Origin: an uncultured Eubacteriales bacterium
Lineage (GTDB): Bacteria > Bacillota > Clostridia > Peptostreptococcales > Anaerovoracaceae
NCBI GenBank assembly: GCA_900542565.1
Contig: UQOC01000010.1
Coordinates: 1-64,000, forward strand
Reading direction: 5' to 3'
DNA: 64,000 nt
The notes beneath the pieces were generated by a model that worked only from the letters and a program-made list of their open reading frames with translations, was not told the DNA's origin and made no database searches. This document shows positions 42,439 through 53,943 of this stretch, piece by piece. The position numbers were made by a program, and so were the translations under genes. Within the stretch, counting starts at the first letter, position 1, and every line of letters begins with the position of its first letter.

Positions 42439-44559
42439 CTATCTGCCAAAAAGTCTTCCGAAGAATCCGCCTCTGTGCTTTTGGGCTTTTGACGGCTTCT
42501 CTTCTGTATGGGCAGCATGCTTTAGAGCTTCATCCATCAGAAACTGCTGACTGTCCAGAGGAGGCAGGTCCGGCCCTTTTTCTACATAAGTCCCGTCAGC
42601 CATCATCATCCTGCCTTTCACATTATCATGCCTGACGGCGTCTATTATCTTATGTATCTTTTCCCTGATCCTCTCATCATATACAGGACAGGCCACTTCC
42701 ACGCGCCTCTGGGTGTTTCTGGTCATAAAGTCGGCAGATGAGATGTACATCTTCTCATCGCTTCCTTTTCCGAAGCAGTATATCCTCGAATGTTCCAGAT
42801 ACCGTCCTACGATGCTGCATATCCTGATATTGTCTGTCTTGCCGGCTATGCCCGGAAGCAGGCAGCATATGCCCCTGATGACCATGTCGATCCTGACGCC
42901 GGCCCGTGATGCTTCAGAAAGCCGGTCAATGATCTCTGCATCGGTCAGCGAATTGATCTTGACAAATATGCGGCCTTCCTTTCCCTTTACGGTCTCCTCG
43001 TCTATCAGCCTGAGTATGGTCTTTTTCAGTGAAACAGGAGCAACCAGCAGATGTTCATATTCCCCGTTGAGATTGGCTATGGCAAGGTTCCTGAAAAACT
43101 CCGCCGCATCGTTGCCTATCCTCTGGTCCGTTGTCATAAGGGAAAGGTCAGTGTACTGCTTTGCCGTGTTTTCATTGTAATTGCCTGTGCCGATCTGCGT
43201 TATATATTCGACCCCGTTCTTTCCTTTCCTGGTTATCAGGCATACTTTGGAATGGACCTTATAGAAATCAAAACCGTAAGTCACATTGCATCCGGCATCT
43301 TCCAGGCGTTCAGACCAGTCGATGTTATTCTGCTCGTCGAATCTGGCTCTGAGCTCCATGAGCACGGTCACATCCTTGCCCTTTTCTGCCGCATCGCAGA
43401 GATATTCCACCAGTCTCGTATGACTTGCCAGCCTGTATATCGTTATCTTTACGGATACCACATCAGGATCGTCGGCTGCTTCTTTTATCAGTTTCAGGAA
43501 AGGTTCCATGCTGTCAAAAGGATAAGAAAGAACGATATCCCTCTTTTCAAGCTGCTTTATGATGCTCTCCCCGCGGCTTATCTCCTCAGGCCAGACAGGC
43601 GTAAACTTAGGATAGGTGAGCATCTTCTGCTTTGACTTGGATATCCTGGATATAAATCCGAATACATATCCCATCTTCAGCGGCGCCCTTGTTGTATATA
43701 TCTGCTGAGCGGAAATCCCCAGCTTTTCCTTGAAATAATCATTAAACTTGTCGCTTATTGCCTGAGAAAGCTCAAGGCGTACCGGTGCAAGACGCTTCCT
43801 GTGCCTCAAAGCTTTCTTCATCCTCTTTTTAAAGTCTGTCTCATCGGCAAAGACCTCATCGTCGGGATTCACATCAGCATTTCTGGTAACGCAGAATATG
43901 ACCTTTTCTTTTACCGTGTACGGATCAAATATGCTTTCTGCATACTGCTTTACGATGTTTTCCGTCCTTATGCAGCGGGTCTCCGTCCCCGGCAGATAAA
44001 ACAGAGGCGGCAGCGAAGCCGGCATCGGTATGACTCCAAATACCTCTTTATTTTTATGTTTTAATATGACGCCTATGTGTATCACATTGTTTGCCAGATG
44101 CGGAAAAGGATGGTGGGCATCGACTATCTGAGGGGAAAGCAGCGGCTCTACCGAAGTTTCAAAATATTTTTTTACCGTCTTTTTTTCATTTTGTTCCAGT
44201 TCGTCATATTCCATCTGATAAATATCATGAACCCTGAGCTGTTCCTCTAATTGAAAAAAGACCTGTTCCCGTTTCTGATACAGGGGTCTTACCGCCTCAA
44301 ATATCCTTTCAAGCTGTTCCTGAGGTGTAAGTCCTGATTTGTTGTCTGTCATCTTTTCTTCTACCGACGACATGTCAACAAGACTTCCCACCCTTATCAT
44401 AAAAAATTCGTCCAGGTTGCTTGTGAATATGGACAGGAACTTCAGCCTTTCCAGTAAAGGCACTGAGATGTCCATGGCTTCCGACAGGACCCGGTCGTTA
44501 AACCTTAGCCATGAAAGCTCCCTGTTCTGGGTAAAGCCTTTTTTATACAGTTCACTCAT
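42439..44559 (-). CDS. ppk1: Polyphosphate kinase 1
   Basis: The 706-residue enzyme polymerises ATP gamma-phosphate into polyphosphate and can run in reverse. It has the N, H, C1 and C2 domains of PPK1: an N-terminal helical domain (NRELSWLRFNDRVL), the catalytic core with the phosphorylated histidine in FDFYKVHSKVCLI, RFDEQNNIDWSERLE, IGTGNYNENTAK and VRIDMVIRGICCL. The last 40 residues are a basic tail. AGGAGGT precedes the start. It overlaps ppx by eight bases. Confidence 0.96.
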   Translation of the reverse strand: MSELYKKGFTQNRELSWLRFNDRVLSEAMDISVPLLERLKFLSIFTSNLDEFFMIRVGSLVDMSSVEEKMTDNKSGLTPQEQLERIFEAVRPLYQKREQVFFQLEEQLRVHDIYQMEYDELEQNEKKTVKKYFETSVEPLLSPQIVDAHHPFPHLANNVIHIGVILKHKNKEVFGVIPMPASLPPLFYLPGTETRCIRTENIVKQYAESIFDPYTVKEKVIFCVTRNADVNPDDEVFADETDFKKRMKKALRHRKRLAPVRLELSQAISDKFNDYFKEKLGISAQQIYTTRAPLKMGYVFGFISRISKSKQKMLTYPKFTPVWPEEISRGESIIKQLEKRDIVLSYPFDSMEPFLKLIKEAADDPDVVSVKITIYRLASHTRLVEYLCDAAEKGKDVTVLMELRARFDEQNNIDWSERLEDAGCNVTYGFDFYKVHSKVCLITRKGKNGVEYITQIGTGNYNENTAKQYTDLSLMTTDQRIGNDAAEFFRNLAIANLNGEYEHLLVAPVSLKKTILRLIDEETVKGKEGRIFVKINSLTDAEIIDRLSEASRAGVRIDMVIRGICCLLPGIAGKTDNIRICSIVGRYLEHSRIYCFGKGSDEKMYISSADFMTRNTQRRVEVACPVYDERIREKIHKIIDAVRHDNVKGRMMMADGTYVEKGPDLPPLDSQQFLMDEALKHAAHTEEKPSKAQKHRGGFFGRLFGR

Positions 44560-45466
44560 GGAGCTTACCTCCTCTTACCAATCTGTTCATCAGATATCCT
44601 TCCCTTACGCCGTAATCTACTGTCACAAAGCTTTCTGAACCGAAATATCCGGCAATGGTCCTGAATATCAGCATTCCGGGTATAACTGTGTGGACGCGGT
44701 CAGGAGAGGACTTTAAAATGCTGGCAAGAAGTTCTTTTTTCTTCTCGTCCTTATATTTGAGGACCGATTTCATCTGGTCCAGAGTATATTCTTTTGATCC
44801 TTTCAGGTCGAACTTTTCCTTCATCAGTTTCAGAGCGGCTCTGGCTGTGCCTCCCACGCTGTATACAGGCTGGGATATTATCCTGTCCCTGTCTATATCT
44901 ATGGTTTCAAGAAAGCCCTTTATCTCTTTTTTTATATAATGGGCCTCATCCCGGCTCGGCAGAAGTCCCGACACCCATTTCCTGTACATGTTGAGAGACC
45001 CTAAAGGTATGGAAGTGGCTTTGATGATTTCTTTATTCTTGAAAAATGTAAGTTCCGTACTTCCGCCGCCTACATCTACCAGCAGCCCGCTTTCCCCTAT
45101 GCCGCTCTCGGCAGCTCCGTAATAATCAAAGATGGCTTCTTCTTTGCCTGTAAGGATATGGATATCGAATCCGCATTCTTTTTTTACGGTCCTGATGACT
45201 TTTTCACAGTTGGCGCTGTTCCTGAGCGCTGCCGTTCCAAAAGGATACACTTCTTCCGGCCTGATATAACGCAATATCTTTTCTATATCGTTAAGGATCT
45301 CTACAAGCAGTTCTATGCCTTCGTCGTTGATCTCGTTGTTTTCGTCTATATATCCTGCAAGGCCCGCCGGATATTTTTTATTGAGCATCGGGTTGAGCCT
45401 GCCGTTTTCCATGCTGTATATCACAAGGCGGATGGTATTGGATCCTATATCTATGACTGCCCACAT
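44552..45466 (-). CDS. ppx: Ppx/GppA family exopolyphosphatase
   Basis: The 304-residue ASKHA-fold phosphatase hydrolyses terminal phosphate from polyphosphate or pppGpp. The phosphate loops are VIDIGSNTIRLVIYSM and LLVDVGGGSTELTFF, followed by SIPLGSLNMYRK and VGGTARA. It is the short form without the C-terminal HD domain. The gene precedes and overlaps ppk1, giving one message for both synthesis and breakdown of polyphosphate. GAGGTG lies before the ATG. Confidence 0.94.
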   Translation of the reverse strand: MWAVIDIGSNTIRLVIYSMENGRLNPMLNKKYPAGLAGYIDENNEINDEGIELLVEILNDIEKILRYIRPEEVYPFGTAALRNSANCEKVIRTVKKECGFDIHILTGKEEAIFDYYGAAESGIGESGLLVDVGGGSTELTFFKNKEIIKATSIPLGSLNMYRKWVSGLLPSRDEAHYIKKEIKGFLETIDIDRDRIISQPVYSVGGTARAALKLMKEKFDLKGSKEYTLDQMKSVLKYKDEKKKELLASILKSSPDRVHTVIPGMLIFRTIAGYFGSESFVTVDYGVREGYLMNRLVRGGKLHE

Positions 45467-45673
45467 TGAAAATCACCTCGTTTCTTTTTTACAGTATTAG
45501 TATTCCTTACATTATATGAAAAATATCCTTGATTTTTAGTTTATCATCTGAAAGGCAGAGAAAAAACAAGCCGGTGTAAAATCCATGTAAAATGTCGTAT
45601 TTTATCTGTAAGCCTGCCAGGTCATGTCGCTTCTTATCGCATATCTATGGCCGCTGATATTTTGAAAAAACTA

Positions 45674-45718
45674 TTAAAAAAAGGACTGAAAAGGCCGGTG
45701 ATATAACGCCAGCCTTTT
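45674..45718 (-). terminator. Terminator of the ATP synthase operon
   Basis: On the minus strand AAAAGGCTGG pairs with CCGGCCTTTT (45709-45718/45689-45698, one G-U pair) around a ten-base loop. After six bases a run of seven U residues follows. Confidence 0.75.
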
Positions 45719-45733
45719 CTTTTTGCTTTCTTC

Positions 45734-46141
45734 TTATTTTCCATAATTTTTTGTGTTCAGACGGTTAAGGGCCCTTGCCAGATTTGCCTGCACCATCTTG
45801 TATTCCTGAATGCTCCGCTTCTGGAGCAAGGCTTCCTTGGCGGCAGCAAGACTCCTGCGGGCACGGTTTTCGTCTATTTCTTCGGGCCTTTCAATGGAGT
45901 CTGCCAGTATGAGCACATCGTTGTCCTCTACTTTTACCAGGCCTGCGGAAACCGCCGCTATCTGCTTTGGCTGTCCCGGCAGCTGGTAACTGAGGGTCCC
46001 CGGCACTATCGCAGAGATCATATTGCTGTGATGGGCCAATATACCGTACATTCCCGTTATGGTCGGGATCACCAGGGAGACACACTCCCCCTCAAAAAAG
46101 GTCCTGTCGGCTGCCAGTATATGAACAGAAAATACTTCCAT
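45734..46141 (-). CDS. atpC: ATP synthase epsilon subunit
   Basis: The 135-residue central stalk subunit has an N-terminal beta-sandwich (FSVHILAADRTFFEGECVSLVIPT, GMYGILAHHSNMISAI) and two C-terminal helices (ENRARRSLAAAKEALLQKRS) that can inhibit ATP hydrolysis. GGAGGTG precedes the ATG. It is the last gene of the operon, before the terminator. Confidence 0.96.
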   Translation of the reverse strand: MEVFSVHILAADRTFFEGECVSLVIPTITGMYGILAHHSNMISAIVPGTLSYQLPGQPKQIAAVSAGLVKVEDNDVLILADSIERPEEIDENRARRSLAAAKEALLQKRSIQEYKMVQANLARALNRLNTKNYGK

Positions 46142-46146
46142 TATCT

Positions 46147-48452
<2,306 letters not shown>

Positions 48453-48457
48453 ATGTC

Positions 48458-50221
48458 TTACCCCTTATCCTTTCCGAGATATTTTTCACCCGACTCGTCC
48501 AGAAAAGCCTTTGCCATGTTGACTATTGACTCCTGATCCTCTTTGTCCATCTTCCCTGTGGCGTCGATCTTGCGGCACAGCGCCGATGCGTTGGTCTCCA
48601 TGTGTTTTATAAGGTCCTGCCGGAAACTGTCTATATACTGCACCGGTATATCCTGCATCACATGCGCAAGGGCGGTCACCAGCAATATGACCTGCTGGTG
48701 CTGCTTCATCGGATGATACTGCGGCTGGCGCAGCAGCCGCATGAGGCTCTGACCGTAGGTGAGCTGACGCTTTGTGGTCTCGTCGAGGTCGCTGGAGAAC
48801 TGGGTGAAAACTTCCATTTCGCGGTACTGGGCAAGGTCCAGACGGATGGCTCCGGCTGCTGTCTTCATTGCCTTTGTCTGAGCATCTCCTCCCACACGGG
48901 ATACCGAAAGTCCCACATTTACAGCAGGACGCTGACCTGAGAAGAACAGATCGCTTTCAAGGAAGATCTGACCGTCGGTTATGGAGATTATATTGGTAGG
49001 TATATAAGCTGAAACATCTCCTGCCTGAGTCTCAACTATAGGCAGGGCGGTCATGCTGCCGCCTCCTTTTTCATCTGAAAGGCGGGCAGACCTTTCCAGG
49101 AGCCTTGAATGAAGATAGAATACATCCCCTGGAAAAGCCTCTCTTCCTGGAGAGCGCTCCAGCAGCAGGCTCAGTGCCCTGTAGGCTATAGCATGCTTCG
49201 TAAGGTCGTCATATATTATGAGCACATCTTTTCCGCTGTACATGAAATACTCGCCTATGGCGCATCCGGCATATGGCGCTATATACTGCAATGTTGCCGA
49301 ATCACTGGCTGAAGCATGGACGATGATGGAATACTTCATGGCATCGTGTTTTTTCAGAGTCTCCACGATCTGGGCAACGGAACTGGCTTTCTGGCCGATG
49401 GCCACATATATGCATATCACATCCTTGCCCTTCTGGTTCAGTATGGCATCCAGAGCTATGGCAGTTTTTCCTGTCTGGCGGTCTCCGATTATAAGTTCTC
49501 TCTGCCCCCTTCCTATAGGGAACATCGAGTCTATGGTCAGTATACCGGTTTCAAGAGGTGTGTCCACGGGCTGCCTGTCTATTATCTCAGGCGCCTTGGC
49601 CTCTATGGGACGATAATCGGCGGCGGTTATCTCTCCTCTTCCGTCTATAGGTTCGCCCAGGGCATTGACAACTCTGCCCAGGAATGCGTTTCCCACCGGC
49701 ACTCCGGCTGTCTTGCCGCTCCTGCGCACCATGCTGCCTTCAACGATCTCTTCATCATCACCGAAGATCATGCATCCTATGCCGTCCCGGCGAAGATCCT
49801 GCACCATGCCCTTTATCCCGGAGGAAAACAGCAGTATCTCTCCGTATGTTGCGTTTTCAAGGCCTGCTACCGTAGCGATCCCGTCTCCCACCGTAAGCAC
49901 TTCGCCTATTTCTTCGGGAGATACTTCCGGGACCCAGTTCTCTACGGTCTCCTTGATGAGAGGGATCACCTCTCCTTCCGAAGGGTGGAACTTTTCAAGA
50001 TGTTCTTTGAACTGCCTGAGCCGGCCTTCTATGCTCCAGTCATATATGTCAGTCCCCACCTGAAGGATGAAACCGTCCTGCAGGTCAGAATCTTTTTCCC
50101 ATTCTATCTGTACAGGCTGACCGTACTTTTTTTCCAGCACATGCTGCAGCCTTTCCTTTGTTGCCTGATCGGGGGCTACGCTGCTCCGCAGCACGGCCCG
50201 GTCTTTATTGTTCCTTGCCAT
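48458..50221 (-). CDS. atpA: ATP synthase alpha subunit with N-terminal delta-like domain
   Basis: The 587-residue chain is about 80 residues longer than a normal alpha subunit. Residues from about 95 onward are canonical alpha: [11 protein letters not shown], the P-loop GDRQTGKTA, and [17 protein letters not shown] with [12 protein letters not shown]. Residues 1-75 ([40 protein letters not shown]) match the pattern of the C-terminal domain of subunit delta/OSCP, where a similar L-x-GGF-x-IxVGDxVYDGSVxxRL stretch is found. No atpH gene exists between atpF and atpA, which overlap by 17 bases. GGGAGGG lies directly before the ATG at 50221, so the fused form is the one translated. The delta helical N-domain is not found anywhere in the operon. 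Confidence 0.93.
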   Translation of the reverse strand: MARNNKDRAVLRSSVAPDQATKERLQHVLEKKYGQPVQIEWEKDSDLQDGFILQVGTDIYDWSIEGRLRQFKEHLEKFHPSEGEVIPLIKETVENWVPEVSPEEIGEVLTVGDGIATVAGLENATYGEILLFSSGIKGMVQDLRRDGIGCMIFGDDEEIVEGSMVRRSGKTAGVPVGNAFLGRVVNALGEPIDGRGEITAADYRPIEAKAPEIIDRQPVDTPLETGILTIDSMFPIGRGQRELIIGDRQTGKTAIALDAILNQKGKDVICIYVAIGQKASSVAQIVETLKKHDAMKYSIIVHASASDSATLQYIAPYAGCAIGEYFMYSGKDVLIIYDDLTKHAIAYRALSLLLERSPGREAFPGDVFYLHSRLLERSARLSDEKGGGSMTALPIVETQAGDVSAYIPTNIISITDGQIFLESDLFFSGQRPAVNVGLSVSRVGGDAQTKAMKTAAGAIRLDLAQYREMEVFTQFSSDLDETTKRQLTYGQSLMRLLRQPQYHPMKQHQQVILLVTALAHVMQDIPVQYIDSFRQDLIKHMETNASALCRKIDATGKMDKEDQESIVNMAKAFLDESGEKYLGKDKG

Positions 50222-50705
50222 TGGAACCCTCCCTTTCCGCCAGATCCAGGAACTGCTGGTAAGGGTCCTTTTGATCCTTTAGCATTATCTTCTCCGCAGC
50301 GTTCAGCACCAGATCCTTTAGCTGGTCTGACATCTTATCCATTATCTCCTGACGCTCCTGCTCTGCTGCAGCTTTGGCCTGGCCAAGGATGGCTTCGGCC
50401 TGTTTCTGGGCCTCGGCAAGCTGTTCTTCTCTCATGCTGTCGATTTCTTTCTGGGCTTCAGCTTTTTTCAGGGCGATCTCCTTGTCTACCTCCTGTAGCC
50501 TTACTCTGTGCTGTTCAGCCAGCTCCGCTGCTTCCTGCCTTTTGCCTTCAGCTTCCTGATCCACCTGTACATAGTGTTCTTCTCTCTTCTTGATGAATTT
50601 TTTGACAGGATTATAGAGGAGCAGATAAAGCCCTCCGACCAATATTGCAAAGTTGAACAAATGCAATAAGATCTGCTGCCAGTCTATGTTCAATGGAATG
50701 TTCAT
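50205..50705 (-). CDS. atpF: ATP synthase b subunit
   Basis: The 166-residue peripheral stalk protein has one N-terminal membrane helix ([20 protein letters not shown]), then a long charged alpha-helix rich in Glu, Lys, Gln and Ala (about residues 35-145). The length is that of an ordinary b subunit, so it is not a b-delta fusion as in mycobacteria. It overlaps atpA by 17 bases. In the fused arrangement its C-terminus should dock on the delta-like domain carried by alpha. Confidence 0.95.
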   Translation of the reverse strand: MNIPLNIDWQQILLHLFNFAILVGGLYLLLYNPVKKFIKKREEHYVQVDQEAEGKRQEAAELAEQHRVRLQEVDKEIALKKAEAQKEIDSMREEQLAEAQKQAEAILGQAKAAAEQERQEIMDKMSDQLKDLVLNAAEKIMLKDQKDPYQQFLDLAEREGSNGKEQ

Positions 50706-50720
50706 ATTTATACCTGCTTT

Positions 50721-51098
50721 CTAAATTACAAAGATTACCAAGATAACTACCAGCAACGCATAGATGATGGCAGTCTCGATGAACACCAGCGTCAGCATCA
50801 GGTTGGTACGGATCTTTCCTTCTGCTTCCGGCTGGCGGGATATACCGTCGGCTGACTTTCCGCCTACGATACCCATGCCGATCGCACCTCCGGCGGCTCC
50901 AAGGCCGATGGCAATGCCTACGGCTATGGATTTCATTCCGATGGTGTTGCTGTCACCGGACTGTGTTTCCTGAGTCTGGGTCTGAGCCGCAGCGTCAGGG
51001 GCCGCCGTGTTATCGGAAGAGGCCAGCGCCACGGACGCCGTCATCAATATCATTGCGATTATAAAAATAAGTATTAGCAGTTTCCTTGCCTTTTTCAT
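50721..51098 (-). CDS. atpE: ATP synthase c subunit with cleavable-type leader
   Basis: The 125-residue protein is longer than the usual 75-85 residues. An N-terminal signal-peptide-like segment (MKKARKLLILIFIIAMILMT… ending SVALA) is followed by a 25-residue Asp/Ala/Gln/Thr-rich linker and then a normal hairpin: IGLGAAGGAIGMGIVGGKSA, the RQPEAEGK loop and a second helix with the ion-binding glutamate in FIETAIIY. The sodium-type ligands (Gln in helix 1, Ser-Thr after the Glu) are Met and Thr-Ala here, which favours protons; this is inference by motif. Confidence 0.94.
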   Translation of the reverse strand: MKKARKLLILIFIIAMILMTASVALASSDNTAAPDAAAQTQTQETQSGDSNTIGMKSIAVGIAIGLGAAGGAIGMGIVGGKSADGISRQPEAEGKIRTNLMLTLVFIETAIIYALLVVILVIFVI

Positions 51099-51108
51099 GG
51101 TCTTTACC

Positions 51109-51972
51109 TCAGTCTTTCTTTTGGATTTGAGCAGCCTGCACCTGCTCTGCGCGCCTGCGGCGCGGTTCTTTATGGGATGGCTCTGACATTTCGCCGTAAA
51201 ACAGCGCCGTCAGCATGGTGAGCACATAACTCTGTATCAGCGCATGGAGCAATGTGAACATAACGGCAACGATCACCGGTATGCCGAAACTGAGAGCCGC
51301 ATAATAATACACCAGCTCCGTCACCAGCATGCCGCTGAGAAGTGCTCCGAATAACCTGAAACTCATGGAGATCAGCAGCGATACTTCCGTCAGAGCCTTT
51401 CCTATTCCCCGTATACCGTTGCCCGCTATAGCCCCCGATACGATGATAAAATAGGAGAGGACGCCCAGCATGATGGCCGCATTGATGTCCGACAAAGGAG
51501 CCGGAAGGGCAACAGAATGTCCCGATGTTGCGATCACCTGAAAGCCGAACAGTTCAAACAGCGTACTGGAAAAAATATATACGCCCGCTGCGAATATATA
51601 CGCCCCCAGAAAGCTGTTGCGCCACGGGCTGCTGCTCTTGGCCAGTCCGTCGAACAGGCCGACCACCTGTTCAAGGAACATCTGCAGCCTGCCCGGCACA
51701 TATTTGAACCTGGGTATGGCGAATATGCGTATGCACAACGCTATGACCAGCAATATCACCGTAACCGCCAGGGAAGATATATAACCGGGGTTTACGGTGG
51801 TCAGGCCAAACAGGTCGATCTGATTGGTCTCATGGAGCACAGCATCTCGCATGGTTTCCTGGATGGTTTCTCCTTCTGCGCCTGAAGACGGCATGGTCAG
51901 CAGGCTTCCTGCCAGGAAAGCAGCCGCAAGGCATATCCACAGCACTAAAAATGTGCGCCTATTGCTTTTCAT
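51109..51972 (-). CDS. atpB: ATP synthase a subunit
   Basis: The 287-residue membrane subunit forms the proton half-channels. The essential arginine is in SMSFRLFGALLSG, and the last helices carry HALIQSYVLTMLTALFYG. An N-terminal hydrophobic segment (LVLWICLAAAFLAGSLL) resembles a signal anchor, and a basic C-terminal tail (EPRRRRAEQ) extends into the cytosol. AGGAGG precedes the start. It is the first gene of the operon; no atpI is present. Confidence 0.95.
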   Translation of the reverse strand: MKSNRRTFLVLWICLAAAFLAGSLLTMPSSGAEGETIQETMRDAVLHETNQIDLFGLTTVNPGYISSLAVTVILLVIALCIRIFAIPRFKYVPGRLQMFLEQVVGLFDGLAKSSSPWRNSFLGAYIFAAGVYIFSSTLFELFGFQVIATSGHSVALPAPLSDINAAIMLGVLSYFIIVSGAIAGNGIRGIGKALTEVSLLISMSFRLFGALLSGMLVTELVYYYAALSFGIPVIVAVMFTLLHALIQSYVLTMLTALFYGEMSEPSHKEPRRRRAEQVQAAQIQKKD

Positions 51973-52004
51973 ATCTGCCTCCTTATCAGCATGATGCTTA
52001 AATT

Positions 52005-52023
52005 ATCACATAAAGTGATTATA
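52005..52023 (-). promoter_or_regulatory. -10 box of the atp operon with inverted repeat
   Basis: TATAAT on the minus strand at 52018-52023 is partly covered by the inverted repeat ATCAC-N5-GTGAT (52005-52019). The -35 region is poor, partly because it falls in the terminator stem of the upstream gene. Activator dependence or repression at the repeat is possible. Confidence 0.45.
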
Positions 52024-52026
52024 ACA

Positions 52027-52071
52027 TAAAAACGCGTAGCTTTGAATATTTTATTATACCCAAAGCTACGC
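52027..52071 (-). terminator. Terminator of the GGGtGRT gene
   Basis: The perfect 11-bp stem GCGTAGCTTTG/CAAAGCTACGC (52034-52044/52061-52071) is followed on the minus strand by GUUUUUAU. Confidence 0.8.
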
Positions 52072-52090
52072 CTGATTAAAACTCTGAACT

Positions 52091-53089
52091 TTATTTTAAC
52101 GCTTCCTCAATGGAAACTGCTACGGCAACTGTAGCTCCGACCATAGGGTTGTTGCCCATTCCCACATATCCCATCATGGCCACATGGGCAGGCACTGATG
52201 AGGATCCTGCAAACTGGGCGTCCGAATGCATCCTGCCCATGGTATCCGTCATACCGTAGGATGCAGGCCCTGCCGCCATATTGTCCGGATGAAGTGTCCT
52301 GCCTGTACCACCGCCGGAAGCTACCGAAAAATATTTTTTCCCTTTTTCCCAGCATTCTTTTTTGTATGTGCCTGCTACCGGATGCTGGAATCTGGTAGGA
52401 TTTGTTGAGTTGCCTGTGATGGACACATCCACATCTTCCAGCCACATTACGGCTACTCCTTCACGGACATCGTCCACTCCGTAGCAGCGTACCCCGGCTC
52501 TTTCCCCTTTGGAATAAGGGATTTCCCTTACGACCTGTATTTTCCCCGTATAGTAGTCAAACCTGGTCTGTACATAAGTGAACCCGTTTATCCTGGAAAT
52601 TATCTGAGCAGCGTCTTTTCCAAGCCCGTTTAATATTACTCTGAGAGGAGTCTTGCGGACCTTGTTTGCAGACTTGGCTATCCCGATAGCTCCTTCCGCT
52701 GCGGCAAAAGATTCATGTCCCGCAAGGAATGCGAAACATCTGGTCTCCTCCCGCAGGAGCATGGCAGCCAGATTACCGTGGCCTATGCCTACCTTTCTGT
52801 CCTCGGCTACAGATCCGTCAAGGCAGAAAGCCTGGAGTCCTTCTCCTATGGCCTCTGCAGCATCGGCAGCCTTGCGGCAGCCTTTTTTGATGGCTATTGC
52901 AGCGCCGGCCACATAGGCATAGCGTACATCTTCAAAGCATATGGGCTGAATGCTTTTTGCTGTTTCATAAGGGTCTATTCCGTTCTGTCTGCATATGTCA
53001 GCGGCGTCCTCAAGGTCTTTGATGCCGTATCTGTTGAGGACAGCCATGATCTTGCTGATCTTCCTATCATAATTCTCAAAAGTTATCAT
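52091..53089 (-). CDS. GGGtGRT protein
   Basis: The 332-residue protein carries the name-giving motif GGGTGRTLHPDN and conserved GHESFAAAEGAIGIAKSANK, SITGNSTNPTRFQHPVAG and GYVGMGNNPMVGATVA. The family has no known function. It is found in anaerobes next to a NifU-like scaffold, as here. GGAGGG precedes the ATG, 11 bases after the scaffold gene. Glycine-rich loops suggest binding of a nucleotide or cofactor, which is speculative. Confidence 0.93.
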   Translation of the reverse strand: MITFENYDRKISKIMAVLNRYGIKDLEDAADICRQNGIDPYETAKSIQPICFEDVRYAYVAGAAIAIKKGCRKAADAAEAIGEGLQAFCLDGSVAEDRKVGIGHGNLAAMLLREETRCFAFLAGHESFAAAEGAIGIAKSANKVRKTPLRVILNGLGKDAAQIISRINGFTYVQTRFDYYTGKIQVVREIPYSKGERAGVRCYGVDDVREGVAVMWLEDVDVSITGNSTNPTRFQHPVAGTYKKECWEKGKKYFSVASGGGTGRTLHPDNMAAGPASYGMTDTMGRMHSDAQFAGSSSVPAHVAMMGYVGMGNNPMVGATVAVAVSIEEALK

Positions 53090-53100
53090 TTCTGTCCCTC

Positions 53101-53793
53101 CTATTCCCTTCTCGGATCTATGGTCTTGACCGCTTCAGAAAATCTGCCGTACTCACCGCTGGCTTTTTCCATGGCTTCTGCCGGATCATCGCCTGCCTTG
53201 ATGCCGTCCATCATCTTTCCGAGGTTCACATACTGGTATCCTATTATATTGTTTTCTTCATCCAGTCCTATCCTGGTGATATATCCTTCGGCAAGGTCCA
53301 GATATCTGGCTCCCTTTGCCTTGGTGGAATATACGGTGCCTATCTGGCTCCTTGAACCTTTGCCAAGATCCTCAAGACCTGCTCCTATTGCCAGGCCTCC
53401 CTCAGAAAATGCAGACTGGCTCCTGCCATAGGCGATCTGCAGGAATAATTCCCTCATTGCCGTGTTGATCGCATCGCATACCAGATCGGTGTTGAGCGCC
53501 TCAAGTATGGTCTTGCCAACAAGGATCTCTCCGGCCATTGCCGCCGAATGAGTCATTCCTGAACACCCTATGGTCTCCACAAGGGCTTCTTCGATTATGC
53601 CATCTTTTATATTAAGTGTCAGCTTGCAGGCTCCCTGCTGAGGAGCGCACCAGCCGACTCCGTGAGTCATGCCGGAAATATCTGAGATTTCTTTCACCTG
53701 CACCCATTTTCCCTCCTGCGGTATCGGGGCAGGTCCGTGATAAGCCCCTTTATGGACAGGGCACATGTTTTCAATTTCTTTTGTGTATATCAT
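53101..53793 (-). CDS. NifU-like iron-sulfur scaffold protein, GGGtGRT partner
   Basis: The 230-residue protein contains the IscU/NifU-type core with GCSGMTHSAAMAGEILVGKT and an upstream cysteine (GWCAPQQGACKL). Extra sequence at both ends is not found in housekeeping IscU. The spacing of visible cysteines differs from classical IscU, so the cluster ligands may differ. It is co-transcribed with the GGGtGRT gene. An assembly role for a special iron-sulfur enzyme is plausible but unproven. AGGAAAAA-type site before ATG; own promoter. Confidence 0.88.
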   Translation of the reverse strand: MIYTKEIENMCPVHKGAYHGPAPIPQEGKWVQVKEISDISGMTHGVGWCAPQQGACKLTLNIKDGIIEEALVETIGCSGMTHSAAMAGEILVGKTILEALNTDLVCDAINTAMRELFLQIAYGRSQSAFSEGGLAIGAGLEDLGKGSRSQIGTVYSTKAKGARYLDLAEGYITRIGLDEENNIIGYQYVNLGKMMDGIKAGDDPAEAMEKASGEYGRFSEAVKTIDPRRE

Positions 53794-53832
53794 TTTTTCC
53801 TCCCATGATCTGCAGCTATTGCTTTCCCCATT

Positions 53833-53861
53833 ATTTAATCACACTACGGCGGATTTTTCAA
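53833..53861 (-). promoter_or_regulatory. Promoter of the NifU-like/GGGtGRT operon
   Basis: On the minus strand TTGAAA (53856-53861), 17-bp spacer, TTAAAT (53833-53838), 40 bases before the start codon. Confidence 0.5.
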
Positions 53862-53943
53862 TGGTATTTATGGGAACAATTTTTTACTTTCGCTTTACAT
53901 TTCCCTGATAGAAACATATGCCGGACAGGCTTAGTATTTAAGC

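Noticed and set aside
49316..50593. 425-codon plus-strand open frame
   Set aside because: It lies antisense to the well-conserved atpA and atpF genes and has no ribosome binding site or family resemblance.
50205..50705. b-delta fusion as in mycobacteria
   Set aside because: The b subunit has ordinary length; the delta-like part sits on alpha instead.
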